From NCBI RefSeq assembly GCF_004216955.1, contig NZ_SGXL01000001.1, positions 2,259,413 to 2,323,412 of the forward strand: a stretch of DNA of 64,000 bases. The letters run 5' to 3'. Below the pieces are notes generated by a model. That model ran no database searches and had not been told where the DNA came from. It worked only from the letters and a program-made list of their open reading frames with translations. A program made the translations under genes and the position numbers. Source of the stretch: Fictibacillus sp. BK138. GTDB taxonomy: Bacteria; Bacillota; Bacilli; Bacillales; Fictibacillaceae. This document shows positions 47,700 to 56,552 of the stretch, in pieces (positions within the stretch are counted from its first letter, which is position 1; each line of letters starts with the position of its first letter).

Positions 47700-47817
47700 A
47701 CGATCACTTCCAGTCTAATTTGAATGTTCTTGAAATTCTAATCAGTTATGTTATACGCTTAAAGAAATTCTGTAAAGTCTTTTTTTGGAATTCCCATGCC
47801 AGATAGGAGTGTTTTTT

Positions 47818-48600
47818 GTGAAAATAGTATGTCTACAAGTGGATGTTCACTTCGGAGATCCTGAAAAAAATATGACTCATATCGAGAAAAAAATTCGAGA
47901 GGCGGTTCGTCTTCAAAACCCAGACACCATCGTACTTCCTGAACTTTGGGATACAGGCTATGATCTGACGCGCCTAGATGAGATTAGTGATGAAAACGGC
48001 GAAAAAGCAAAAAAATGGCTCGGTTCACTTGCCAAAGAATTTGGAATTAACATTGTTGGCGGATCAGTAGCGTTTCGAAAAGGGAATGATGTTTATAATA
48101 CGATGCTGAGCTTTGATAGAAACGGCAAACATACTGGAACGTACTCTAAGGCACACCTTATTACGCTTATGGACGAAGAAAAATATATCGCTCCAGGCAA
48201 AGAAAGCTGTACCTTCACAGTTGATGATATATTATCTTCAGCTGCGATCTGCTATGATATCCGTTTTCCAGAGTGGATACGCATGCCTTTTATAAAAGGG
48301 GCAAAAATTTTATTTGTTCCTGCTCAATGGCCGATACAGCGGCAGACTCACTGGCGCGCTCTTTTGATTGCCCGGGCTATAGAAAATCAGTGTTATATTG
48401 TAGCTTGTAACCGTGTTGGAAGCGATCCGAACAATACATTCGCTGGTCAATCTATGATTATCGATCCTTGGGGGGATATTGTAGCAGAGGCATCCGTTAC
48501 TGAAGAAGAGATTCTTTCTGCTGAGATCTCTCCTGAATTGGTTGATGAAGTGCGCGCGAAGGTTCCTGTTTTTAATGACCGCCGTGTGGATCTCTACTAG
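47818..48600 (+). CDS. mtnU: Carbon-nitrogen hydrolase (omega-amidase type)
   Basis: 260-aa nitrilase-fold hydrolase with the Glu-Lys-Cys triad: Glu42 (LPELWDTG), Lys111 (YSKAHL) and Cys145 (AICYDIRFP). Such proteins beside mtnE probably hydrolyse omega-amides such as the alpha-keto acid amide formed in glutamine transamination. A GTG start at 47818 follows AGGAGTG; the frame beginning 47785 is not credible. Symbol by place and family (ykrU). Confidence 0.9.
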   Translation: MKIVCLQVDVHFGDPEKNMTHIEKKIREAVRLQNPDTIVLPELWDTGYDLTRLDEISDENGEKAKKWLGSLAKEFGINIVGGSVAFRKGNDVYNTMLSFDRNGKHTGTYSKAHLITLMDEEKYIAPGKESCTFTVDDILSSAAICYDIRFPEWIRMPFIKGAKILFVPAQWPIQRQTHWRALLIARAIENQCYIVACNRVGSDPNNTFAGQSMIIDPWGDIVAEASVTEEEILSAEISPELVDEVRAKVPVFNDRRVDLY

Positions 48601-48656
48601 TTAGCTAGCTCACCTTTTCACTTTCGGAAAGATTTTCTACATTCCTTCGTTGACAA

Positions 48657-48784
48657 GTTGATTGGAGCATAAGGTGCGAGACTCCAGCGGGATCAGTGGG
48701 ACAGGTGAGACTCCTAACAGCGCAGAGCGCTAGGAGGCTCACCGCCCGCCCCGCGGAAAGCGAGCACCTGAAGCGGAGATCAAC
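48657..48784 (+). repeat. Hairpin-rich intergenic repeat, copy 5
   Basis: 128-bp copy on the plus strand between mtnU and the mtnK leader. Central hairpin AGCGC AGA GCGCT, same as copy 3. Right flank again has GCAAAGTTT. The rest of the 595-bp gap is the mtnK promoter and SAM riboswitch. Confidence 0.93.
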
Positions 48785-48849
48785 CACTTCCAAGGGCTGC
48801 AAAGTTTTCTTAACCAACATTCGACTTAAATGAGGTTCACAAAAAAAGT

Positions 48850-48879
48850 TTGACAAATCCTTTCCAAACATTGTAGTAT
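48850..48879 (+). promoter_or_regulatory. Promoter of the mtnKA leader
   Basis: TTGACA (48850), 18-nt spacer, TAGTAT (48874), giving a start about 45-50 nt before the riboswitch. Confidence 0.65.
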
Positions 48880-48934
48880 AACGATTATGAATTGCGCGAA
48901 TATTATTTCGCTTTTAACGAACTGAATAATTGGT

Positions 48935-49166
48935 CTCTTATCAAGAGCAGGTGGAGGGATATGGCCCGATGAAACCCAGCAACCGACCGTAATACCATTG
49001 TAAGATGGGGCGCCCGCATTATTAAGGGGAGCCGCTGAATTTTTTAACTTGAATCAGCGTATGGCACGGTGCTAATTCCAGCAAAACAGATCGTTTTGCT
49101 AAGATAAGAGGCACGGGACAACTGTCTTTCCGGGCCTCTTTTCTTATACGAAAAGAGGCCCTTTTT
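48935..49166 (+). ncRNA. SAM-I (S-box) riboswitch of mtnKA
   Basis: P1 arms are CTCTTATC and GATAAGAG (ends near 48942 and 49110), with core GCAGGTGGAGGGATATGGC, GATGAAACCCAGCAACC and GGTGCTAATTCC. The 3' segment AAGATAAGAGGC can pair with GCCTCTTTTCTT at 49135-49146 (11 of 12) as antiterminator. The same stretch pairs perfectly over 12 bp with GAAAAGAGGCCC (49150-49161), followed by T residues, as terminator. SAM binding frees the latter and stops transcription. Confidence 0.96.
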
Positions 49167-49195
49167 ATTTTTCAAACATTCCGGGGGGAACAAAA

Positions 49196-50413
49196 ATGAG
49201 CGTAAAAGTAAAATCTGTGTATGAACCGTTGAACGAACTAACAGTTATAGATGTTGTAAAGCCTTTGAATTTTTTCGATGAATCAACAGCAAATGATCTC
49301 ATTGTAAAAGAAATAGGCGATGGCAACTTAAATCTTGTTTTTCATATCGAAGATCCATTATCCAAAAAAGCGTTAATCGTAAAACAAGCATTACCTTATG
49401 CAAAAGTAGTCGGAGAAAGCTGGCCGCTTACCCTAGACAGAGCCAGAATCGAAAGTGATGCTTTATCTCAAGAAGCTGGGTCTGTACCCCACCTCGTACC
49501 AAAAGTTTATTACTCTGATTCACAATTAGCCGTAACAGTGATGGAAGATCTTTCAGACCATGTCATTTTGCGAAAAGGTTTGATTGAAGGGAAAACGTAC
49601 CAGCAGCTTGCAGAAGATATCGGAACATTTGCAGCAAACACCGCTTTTTATTCCAGTGATTTTTATCTTCACCCTTTTGATAAAAAAGAACAGGTGAAGC
49701 AGTTTTCTAATCCTGAGCTTTGTAAGATTACAGAAGACTTAGTATTTACAGACCCATTTTTTAACCATGACACAAATGATTTTCCTGATGAACTCCAAAA
49801 AGATGTTGAAAAAATCTGGGCAGATCAAGATTTGCTTCGTGAAGTCGCTCAACTCCGATTCTCTTTCTTAACAAGAGCTGAAGTTCTCCTTCATGGCGAC
49901 CTTCATACAGGCAGTATTTTTGTAAAAGAAGATTCAACAAAAGTGATTGATCCGGAGTTTGCTTTCTATGGTCCGGCTGGTTTTGATCTTGCACACTTTT
50001 TTGCGAATCTGGCACTAAACCACCTTTCACAAAACGCACATGCAAAAGAACCATTCCATCGTGAATCTGTACAGTCTTTCCTGCTTCAAACGATTGAAAA
50101 AACTTGGGAGACATACACGGAAACTTTTAAAGAACTATGGCACGGAAAGTCATCTGATCCTTTTACAAAAATAGAAGGAGTCCTTGAGAGTTTCCTTCAG
50201 AACACCTTTCAGGAAGTGATCGGATTTGCCGGCTGTGAAATGATCCGAAGAACGATCGGTCTTGCACATGTTGCTGATCTTGATTCCATTGAGCAGAAAG
50301 ATATTGAGCTTTTTTATAAGAAAAAGGCGCTTGAATTAGGAAGTTATCTCATAAAAAACCAAAGAAAGTTTACGAGTATCACTCAATTAAAGGACTGGAT
50401 TAGAGGTGCATAA
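49196..50413 (+). CDS. mtnK: 5-methylthioribose kinase
   Basis: 405-aa kinase that phosphorylates methylthioribose on the 1-position. The aminoglycoside-phosphotransferase-like motif LHGDLHTGSIF and the metal-binding IDPEFAFYGPAGFDLA are present. Preceded by GGGGGG at 7 nt. Follows the SAM riboswitch, thus repressed when SAM is plentiful. 3 nt separate it from mtnA. Confidence 0.95.
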   Translation: MSVKVKSVYEPLNELTVIDVVKPLNFFDESTANDLIVKEIGDGNLNLVFHIEDPLSKKALIVKQALPYAKVVGESWPLTLDRARIESDALSQEAGSVPHLVPKVYYSDSQLAVTVMEDLSDHVILRKGLIEGKTYQQLAEDIGTFAANTAFYSSDFYLHPFDKKEQVKQFSNPELCKITEDLVFTDPFFNHDTNDFPDELQKDVEKIWADQDLLREVAQLRFSFLTRAEVLLHGDLHTGSIFVKEDSTKVIDPEFAFYGPAGFDLAHFFANLALNHLSQNAHAKEPFHRESVQSFLLQTIEKTWETYTETFKELWHGKSSDPFTKIEGVLESFLQNTFQEVIGFAGCEMIRRTIGLAHVADLDSIEQKDIELFYKKKALELGSYLIKNQRKFTSITQLKDWIRGA

Positions 50414-50416
50414 AGA

Positions 50417-51475
50417 ATGACCGTAGCTGAAAAGTGGGTCCCTTCTGTTCGATACCGCAGGGACCATCTTCTTATATTAGATCAGCAGCAGCTTCCACAT
50501 CACACTGTTTACTTGAATGTGACAAGCATTGAACATGTGTGGGATGCTATTTCAAAACTTAAGGTGCGTGGTGCACCTGCAATCGGAATCGCGGCCGCTT
50601 TTGGCCTAGTGCTTTGGAGCAACAGTGAGAAAGATAATAACCTTGGATCATTTTTATCTACCCTTCAGGTTCAGCGGGATTATCTTGCCTCTTCCCGGCC
50701 GACAGCTGTTAACTTATTTTGGGCACTCGACCGGGTAGTTCTTGCGGCATCTAAAGCTGTTTCGGTAGAAGATGCTAAAGAAAAGATCGAGCAAGAAGCC
50801 ATCAATATTCAGGTTGAAGATGAAAACACGTGCCGCAAGATTGGTGAGTATGCTCTTTCACTTTTACAGGATGGAGATGCAGTGATGACGATCTGTAATG
50901 CTGGAGCGATTGCAACGAGTAAATACGGAACAGCACTTGCTCCCTTTCACCTGGCAAAAGAAAGAGGCTTGCATCTCTCCGTTTATGCGAACGAAACACG
51001 CCCAGTTCTTCAAGGATCTCGTCTAACAGCCTGGGAGCTGCAGGCAAATGATATAGATGTAACGCTCATCACTGACAATATGGCAGCACATACTCTTAAA
51101 ACAAAAAATATTAAAGCCGTCATCGTCGGTTGTGACCGGGTTGCTGCCAATGGAGATACCGCGAACAAAATTGGAACATTCGGATTAGCTCTCCAAGCAA
51201 AAGCACTGGGTATTCCCTTTTATGTCGCTTGTCCTTTGTCTACTTTAGATCTAGGAACGGCAAGCGGGGAAGATATTCCGATCGAGGAGCGTCCTGAAGA
51301 AGAAGTCACACATTTAAACGGTGTCCGTATTGCACCTGAAGGCATTAAAGTGTTCAACCCTGCTTTTGATGTAACACCCGCTGAGTATATATCAGCCATC
51401 ATTACGGAAAAGGGTATTGTGAGCGGTAATTACAAAGATTCACTTTTTGAGCTTAAGAAGGGACTGTTTAGATAA
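50417..51475 (+). CDS. mtnA: 5-methylthioribose-1-phosphate isomerase
   Basis: 352-aa eIF2B-like isomerase that turns methylthioribose-1-phosphate into the ribulose form. Catalytic Cys160 is in [15 protein letters not shown] and the Asp in [18 protein letters not shown]; substrate-binding [11 protein letters not shown] lies near residue 50. Co-transcribed with mtnK. The last gene of the plus-strand salvage operon. Confidence 0.95.
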   Translation: MTVAEKWVPSVRYRRDHLLILDQQQLPHHTVYLNVTSIEHVWDAISKLKVRGAPAIGIAAAFGLVLWSNSEKDNNLGSFLSTLQVQRDYLASSRPTAVNLFWALDRVVLAASKAVSVEDAKEKIEQEAINIQVEDENTCRKIGEYALSLLQDGDAVMTICNAGAIATSKYGTALAPFHLAKERGLHLSVYANETRPVLQGSRLTAWELQANDIDVTLITDNMAAHTLKTKNIKAVIVGCDRVAANGDTANKIGTFGLALQAKALGIPFYVACPLSTLDLGTASGEDIPIEERPEEEVTHLNGVRIAPEGIKVFNPAFDVTPAEYISAIITEKGIVSGNYKDSLFELKKGLFR

Positions 51476-51496
51476 TCAATGCTGTTACTTGAAGTG

Positions 51497-51626
51497 GTTG
51501 ATTTCCACTCCAGGATGCTCGCTTTCCGGGGGGCGTGCGGTGAGCCTCCTCTGCGCTTTGCGCCATTAGGAGTCTCACCTGTCCCGCTGGTCCCCCAGGA
51601 GTCTCGCACCTTGCGTTCCAATCAAC
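51497..51626 (-). repeat. Hairpin-rich intergenic repeat, copy 6
   Basis: 130-bp copy on the minus strand between convergent mtnA and the EAL gene. Central hairpin GCGC AAA GCGC. Flanks agree with other copies (TCAATGC on one side). Confidence 0.93.
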
Positions 51627-51685
51627 TATGCATTGAAGGATACATTTGAAAGGATTTTCCACAGCAGTCCTTTAGAAAAGAATCA

Positions 51686-51724
51686 TAACAAACAGCACAC
51701 CCCGTGTTCAGGATGTGCTGTTCT
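51686..51724 (-). terminator. Stem-loop after the EAL-domain gene
   Basis: 8-bp stem AACAGCAC / GTGCTGTT with a 16-nt loop at the convergent gene end; T tract short. Confidence 0.6.
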
Positions 51725-53549
51725 TTATTGTTAAAAATTCATTTAAAAAAAGTTGAGCCTCATTAGCTGGCATCGGTTTACTGATGATATATCCCTGTGC
51801 GGTATGGCAGCCATATTCACGGAGAAGCTTCATCTGTTCGTACGTTTCAACGCCTTCTGCCACAGTAGTTAACGACAAACCTTCACACATCATTATAATA
51901 GCCTTGATGATTGCGGCATCACTTGTATTAAAAAAATCATCGCTTAAGTGCCGGATAAAGCTCTGATCGATTTTAAGTGAATCAACAGGAAAATCTTTTA
52001 AGTAGCTAAGTGAACTGTATCCCGTGCCAAAATCATCGATCGACAGCTTAACACCTAGTTCTCTTAATTCCTGCATAATGCTAATACTGTATTGCACATT
52101 GTGAATCATCGTGCTTTCGGTTAGTTCCAGTTGAAGACACTCAGCAGGTATACCTGACGTTTGCAGCGCTTCTTTTACTTCATATACAAAGGACAATCTC
52201 TGAAACTGCCTTCCTGAAACATTTACAGATATAGAAAGATGGTGTGCACCTTCATCGTGCCATCTCTTAAGCTGTTTACAAGATTCAAAGAGAACAAATC
52301 TTCCAATGTCATCTATCAGTCCAATTTCTTCTGCAAGCGGAACAAACTGCATCGGTGAAACAAGACCAAGTTCCGGGTGGTTCCAGCGTACAAGGGCTTC
52401 GAAACCTGTAATTCTATCCGTCTTCATGCAAAGCTGAGGCTGAAAGTAAGGCTGGAGCTCCTCTTTTTGAATCGCCTTTCTTAAATACCCTTCGAGCTTG
52501 AGGCGGTCCAGTGTAAATGCGTTCATTTCACCTGTGAAAAACTCTCGCTTGCCGCGTCCTTTTTCTTTTGCCTTATGAAGAGCAATGTCAGCATTTTTTA
52601 TGAGTACATCCGCTTCCATACTATCATCTGGATAGATACTGATTCCGATCGATGCGCTGACTGTATATTCCTGTCCGTCTAAATAAATTGGCATTTTTAA
52701 AGCATCTGCAATTCTGTTTGCTGTGTCGATCACTTCTCCAGGCTTATCAAGTGTTGGCAGGATAAGCGTAAACACATCTCCTGCAAAACGGCATAAAAGG
52801 TCGTCACCCTTAATCGTTTGTCTGAGTTGCTTGCTAACATGCTTCAATACTACATCGCCGATATGATGACCTAGGCTTTCATTAATTATTTTAAAATGGT
52901 CAATATCTATAAACATGACAGCTAGTTTATTCTTGGTGTGTTGGTTTTCTTCTACTAGCTCACGAAGTCTTTTCTCAAACAGACTTCTGTTCGGCAAACC
53001 CGTAAGAGAGTCATGAAAAGCAAGTCTTTCAATCTTTTCTTCTGCATTCTTCTGCCATGTTATATTTTTGCTTATTCCGTACACGCCAACAACAGCCTGA
53101 TTTACTACGATCGGTATGTTCGTTATGCTGCAATCGATTTCGCTGCCGTCTTTTTTCCTGATACTCGTAACAAAAGTCTGCGGTTTGTCATGTATGGCAA
53201 GACGAAAATGTTCAACAACACGCTTATGATCTTTCTTGCATACGAAATTTAACGCATGAGCTTGGAGCATATCTGTCTCGGAAAATCCTAATGTATGTAC
53301 AAGCGCTGGATTCACACTCGTAATATATCCCTTCATATCCATTGAATAGATCATATCCGGATTGTGTTCAAAAAGTGATTTGTACCGCTGTTCTGACTCA
53401 AGGAGTGTAATGTTCAGCTGCTCCATTTCTCTCGCGCTCGCTTGAACCAAATGTGACATCGCTAAGAGGTCATCTATTTCTTGTGATTGCTCTGGCATTT
53501 TTAATTTTATTTCAATTTCTTCTTTATCTAGATAATTGATAGTTCTCAT
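51708..53549 (-). CDS. PAS-GGDEF-EAL c-di-GMP protein with degenerate GGDEF
   Basis: 613-aa cytoplasmic signalling protein. A PAS domain is near residues 55-170, GGDEF domain about 180-340 and EAL domain about 355-605. The cyclase signature is read as AGDVF in RFAGDVFTL, so diguanylate cyclase activity is doubtful. The EAL domain keeps GFEALVRW and SIDDFGTGYSSL, so it likely degrades c-di-GMP, with the GGDEF remnant possibly as a GTP sensor. GAGGTG before the ATG. Single-gene unit. Confidence 0.88.
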   Translation of the reverse strand: MRTINYLDKEEIEIKLKMPEQSQEIDDLLAMSHLVQASAREMEQLNITLLESEQRYKSLFEHNPDMIYSMDMKGYITSVNPALVHTLGFSETDMLQAHALNFVCKKDHKRVVEHFRLAIHDKPQTFVTSIRKKDGSEIDCSITNIPIVVNQAVVGVYGISKNITWQKNAEEKIERLAFHDSLTGLPNRSLFEKRLRELVEENQHTKNKLAVMFIDIDHFKIINESLGHHIGDVVLKHVSKQLRQTIKGDDLLCRFAGDVFTLILPTLDKPGEVIDTANRIADALKMPIYLDGQEYTVSASIGISIYPDDSMEADVLIKNADIALHKAKEKGRGKREFFTGEMNAFTLDRLKLEGYLRKAIQKEELQPYFQPQLCMKTDRITGFEALVRWNHPELGLVSPMQFVPLAEEIGLIDDIGRFVLFESCKQLKRWHDEGAHHLSISVNVSGRQFQRLSFVYEVKEALQTSGIPAECLQLELTESTMIHNVQYSISIMQELRELGVKLSIDDFGTGYSSLSYLKDFPVDSLKIDQSFIRHLSDDFFNTSDAAIIKAIIMMCEGLSLTTVAEGVETYEQMKLLREYGCHTAQGYIISKPMPANEAQLFLNEFLTIKNSTS

Positions 53550-53665
53550 GATTACACCTCATCTGCTAAAAGAACAATCCTATTGCTTTGGGCATAATGC
53601 CACTATTAATATCGGTGCAACGTTCAATATTTTAACAGGACTATTGGTAGTTATTTTTACCATAT

Positions 53666-53699
53666 AAAAAATCGCCCGATATACGATCAGGCGATTTTT
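53666..53699 (-). terminator. Terminator after yisL
   Basis: 10-bp stem AAAAATCGCC / GGCGATTTTT with a 14-nt loop, 12 nt past the yisL stop; T run on the minus strand. Confidence 0.85.
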
Positions 53700-53710
53700 C
53701 TCTATACCAT

Positions 53711-54067
53711 TTATCCAAGTACGATATAACCATAGAATAATACTAATACCAGTGATACCCAGAAAAACACCCAGTTCATTAAACGGCCTTCTCCGCGTTT
53801 ACGCTGAACCAGAATAATTTCCATCAATCCAATCATAACTAAACCTAAAGTACCTTTAATAATAAGCGGGCCTTTATTCACAATGCCCGGGTCCGTAAGG
53901 TAGCCAGCTAGCAAGTGCCCCCCTGTTGCAAGTATTGCTAGATACAAAACTCGCAGAATCATATGAAAAATTTTAGATTTTTTTCCGGCATTTTTTTTGT
54001 ATAGCATATACGTTATAAAAAACAAAATGAGAGCCAGAAACCAAGATGTAACATGCACATGAATCAT
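53711..54067 (-). CDS. yisL: UPF0344 membrane protein YisL
   Basis: 118-aa protein with four hydrophobic segments (about 8-23, 35-52, 68-85 and 97-117). The start MIHVHVTSWFLALILFF and the segment KIFHMILRVLYL fit the YisL family. Function unknown. AGGAGGAT precedes the ATG. In B. subtilis yisL neighbours yisK and asnO, both also in this window though not adjacent. Confidence 0.85.
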   Translation of the reverse strand: MIHVHVTSWFLALILFFITYMLYKKNAGKKSKIFHMILRVLYLAILATGGHLLAGYLTDPGIVNKGPLIIKGTLGLVMIGLMEIILVQRKRGEGRLMNWVFFWVSLVLVLFYGYIVLG

Positions 54068-54147
54068 AAATATATCCTCCTATGTATAATTCTCCATATT
54101 AATATACCATGAAGCCAGCCCAACAAGACAACTAAATGAGTTCCCCC

Positions 54148-54176
54148 TGTAAAGAAAGCACTTTCATTGGTATAAT
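54148..54176 (+). promoter_or_regulatory. Candidate rocD promoter with inverted repeat
   Basis: TGTAAA - 17 nt - TATAAT, with the short inverted repeat GAAAG-CA-CTTTC (54154-54165) inside the spacer, where a regulator could bind. Confidence 0.55.
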
Positions 54177-54214
54177 AGCACTGTGAGAAATCTTGCAGAA
54201 TAGAGGTGTTTCCT

Positions 54215-55423
54215 ATGAAACAGACACAGACTAAGAACACGGAAACTGTTATTTCTAAAACGGAGCAGTATGGTGCACAAAACTATCATCCACTCCCGAT
54301 CGTCATTTCAAAAGCTGAAGGGGCATGGGTAACTGACCCTGAAGGAAACCGTTACATGGATATGCTTAGTGCATATTCCGCGGTTAACCAAGGACATCGC
54401 CACCCTAAAATCATCCAGGCTCTTAAAGATCAAGCGGACAGAGTAACACTTACTTCACGTGCGTTCCACAATGATCAACTCGGTGATTTTTATGAAAGAG
54501 TGTCAAGCCTAACGAAAAAAGACATGGTTCTTCCTATGAACACTGGTGCTGAAGCAGTTGAAACAGCAATCAAAACTGTTCGCCGCTGGGCATATGATGT
54601 AAAAGGCGTTGCTGATAACCAAGCGGAAATCATCGTATGTGAAGGTAACTTCCACGGACGTACGATGACTGCTGTATCCATGAGCTCTGACCCTGATTAT
54701 CAGCGCGGATTTGGACCGATGCTTCCAGGAATCAAAGTAATTCCTTACGGCGATCTAGAAGCACTGAAGTCAGCTATTACTCCTAACACTGCTGCTTTTG
54801 TTTTAGAGCCGATCCAAGGTGAAGCTGGAATCGTTATCCCGCGTGAAGGATTCTTGAAAGAAGCTCTTGAAGTGTGTAAGTCTGAAAATGTTCTTTTCGT
54901 AGCTGATGAAATCCAATCAGGCCTTGGCCGTTCTGGTAAAATGTTTGCATGTGACTGGGAAGAAGTTGAGCCAGACATGTACATTTTAGGAAAAGCACTT
55001 GGCGGAGGCGTAATGCCGATCTCTTGTGTGGCTGCTAACCGTGATATCCTTGGTGTATTCAACCCTGGTTCACACGGATCAACATTCGGAGGAAACCCGC
55101 TTTCTTGCGCAGTTTCTGTAGCATCTCTTGAAGTGCTGGTTGAGGAGAACTTGGTTGAGCGTTCATTAAAGCTCGGAGAGTATTTCCTAGGCGAACTAAA
55201 GAAGATTAATAATCCAGCGATCAAAGAAGTTCGCGGAAAAGGGTTATTTATCGGAGTTGAACTAAACGAACCAGCCCGTTCTTATTGTGAAAAATTAAAA
55301 GAACAAGGCTTGTTATGTAAAGAAACACATGAAAACGTAATTCGCTTTGCACCGCCGCTGATCATTTCTGAAGAAGACTTAGATTGGGCGATCGAGCGCA
55401 TTAAAAACGTACTTTCTGTTTAA
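54215..55423 (+). CDS. rocD: Ornithine aminotransferase
   Basis: 402-aa class III aminotransferase converting ornithine and 2-oxoglutarate to glutamate semialdehyde, in arginine catabolism. PLP Lys260 is in [12 protein letters not shown], with the [12 protein letters not shown] segment and [12 protein letters not shown]. The start at 54215 follows GAGGTG at 6 nt. It stands alone, without the rest of roc genes. Codon use looks like a well-expressed gene. Confidence 0.93.
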   Translation: MKQTQTKNTETVISKTEQYGAQNYHPLPIVISKAEGAWVTDPEGNRYMDMLSAYSAVNQGHRHPKIIQALKDQADRVTLTSRAFHNDQLGDFYERVSSLTKKDMVLPMNTGAEAVETAIKTVRRWAYDVKGVADNQAEIIVCEGNFHGRTMTAVSMSSDPDYQRGFGPMLPGIKVIPYGDLEALKSAITPNTAAFVLEPIQGEAGIVIPREGFLKEALEVCKSENVLFVADEIQSGLGRSGKMFACDWEEVEPDMYILGKALGGGVMPISCVAANRDILGVFNPGSHGSTFGGNPLSCAVSVASLEVLVEENLVERSLKLGEYFLGELKKINNPAIKEVRGKGLFIGVELNEPARSYCEKLKEQGLLCKETHENVIRFAPPLIISEEDLDWAIERIKNVLSV

Positions 55424-55433
55424 AGAATTGTGG

Positions 55434-55468
55434 GAAGCTGACTCTTTTGGAGTCAGCTTCTTCATTTT
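55434..55468 (+). terminator. Terminator after rocD
   Basis: 11-bp stem GAAGCTGACTC / GAGTCAGCTTC, 5-nt loop, then TTCATTTTC. Confidence 0.85.
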
Positions 55469-55493
55469 CTGGATGAAAATCCATTAAATGGTT

Positions 55494-55514
55494 CCGTTTC
55501 GGGTGCCGAAACGG
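55494..55514. repeat. Perfect palindrome in the rocD / SDR gap
   Basis: 9-bp arms CCGTTTCGG and CCGAAACGG around a 3-nt loop. No T run follows, so it is not a classic terminator; a protein binding site or a cruciform are possible. Confidence 0.7.
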
Positions 55515-55560
55515 TTCTGCAACTATACCGCATGGGGTATTAAGCGTTAACTGAGTAGTT

Positions 55561-55674
55561 GAATCCACAAAAAATGGGGTCCAATCCAAAAGTTTCACCT
55601 GTTTATCCACGAGTTTTGACCCTCAATCAAAAAGTTTTGGCCATTTACCCACGAGTCTACAATCCTCGACATTT
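55561..55674 (-). repeat. Degenerate 21-nt tandem repeat, locus E
   Basis: ATCCAC or variants at 55563, 55584, 55605, 55626 and 55647, all exactly 21 nt apart. On the minus strand units read CTCGTGGAT, close to loci A and C (CGTGGGA/CGTGGAA). Lies between convergent rocD and the SDR gene, after the rocD terminator. The remaining part of the 314-bp gap holds terminators and the palindrome. Confidence 0.88.
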
Positions 55675-55703
55675 TCAACATGCTGTATACCCCTCAAATG
55701 GAC

Positions 55704-55731
55704 AAAAAAGAAGCAGCAGTCGCTGCTTCTT
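55704..55731 (-). terminator. Terminator of the yisK-gabD-SDR operon
   Basis: 10-bp stem AAGAAGCAGC / GCTGCTTCTT with a 4-nt loop and T run on the minus strand. Confidence 0.88.
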
Positions 55732-55737
55732 TCCATT

Positions 55738-56526
55738 TTATAATGCTTTAACCATACCGCCGTCAATCAGCAGCGATTGCCCTGTAACATACGTGTTAGC
55801 GCCAGAGCACAAGAACACGACCATCTTTGCAAACTCTTCAGGCTCACCATAGCGTCCTAGCGGAATTCCGCTTTCCATTGTTGCTTTCACTTCTTCTGCA
55901 GAAACACCCTTCTTCTCAGCAGCCATCTGATCCAGTTCACCTACACGGTCTGTTCCGATTCGCCCTGGTCCAATCGTATTGATCAATATACCGTCTTTGC
56001 CAAGTTCTTGGGAAAGACTCTTCGATAATCCATTGATCGCTGTACGAAATGTGTTAGACAAAATTAAGCCGTCAATCGGCTGTTTAAAAGAAGATGAGGC
56101 GATGTTCACGATGCGTCCGCCGCCATTTTTTCTCATATTAGGTGTAACCGCACGCACTGTCCGCACCAGGCTCAAGAGTGTCAGCTCGAACGCACCCTGC
56201 CAGTGTTCATCTTCAAAGTCGTTAAAGTTACCAGCTGGAGGACCTCCGGCATTGTTCACCAAAACATCGATGCTTCCGAGCTTCTCTACGGTTTCTGCAA
56301 TGAGTTCATCGATCTCATTCCGCTGTGTGATATCACACTTTTTATAGTGTACATCTGCTCCTGTTTCGCTTTTTATTTCTTCAGCGGTTTGTGATAACTG
56401 CTGTTCATCTCTGCTTGTGAGCATGACGTTCGCACCTTCTCTGGCAAACTGCAAGGCGCACGCTTTTCCCAGTCCTTTACTTGAAGCAAGGACTAACACA
56501 TTTTTACCTCTTAATCCTAAATCCAT
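55738..56526 (-). CDS. SDR family protein lacking the YxxxK pair
   Basis: 262-aa classical-length SDR. Cofactor motif ASSKGLGKACA and NNAGGPPAG are present, and IVNIASSS holds the usual Ser. Where other SDRs have YxxxK, alignment to GLSKSL puts SNTFR, i.e. Ser instead of Tyr and Arg instead of Lys. Related 3-oxoacyl-reductase-like SDRs with an altered tetrad exist. Start at 56526 with AGGTGAT. Third gene of the operon with yisK and gabD. Substrate unknown. Confidence 0.78.
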   Translation of the reverse strand: MDLGLRGKNVLVLASSKGLGKACALQFAREGANVMLTSRDEQQLSQTAEEIKSETGADVHYKKCDITQRNEIDELIAETVEKLGSIDVLVNNAGGPPAGNFNDFEDEHWQGAFELTLLSLVRTVRAVTPNMRKNGGGRIVNIASSSFKQPIDGLILSNTFRTAINGLSKSLSQELGKDGILINTIGPGRIGTDRVGELDQMAAEKKGVSAEEVKATMESGIPLGRYGEPEEFAKMVVFLCSGANTYVTGQSLLIDGGMVKAL

Positions 56527-56552
56527 AAATATCACCTGATTTCTACACAGAT

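Noticed and set aside
48605-48871. 88-aa ORF (and similar ones at 11340, 51430 and 51468)
   Set aside because: They overlap copies of the hairpin repeat and owe their open frames to its GC-rich sequence; not conserved between copies in the same frame.
55559-55852. 97-aa ORF with repeated YPRV-like heptads
   Set aside because: By-product of the locus E array; it runs antisense into the SDR gene end and has no ribosome binding site.
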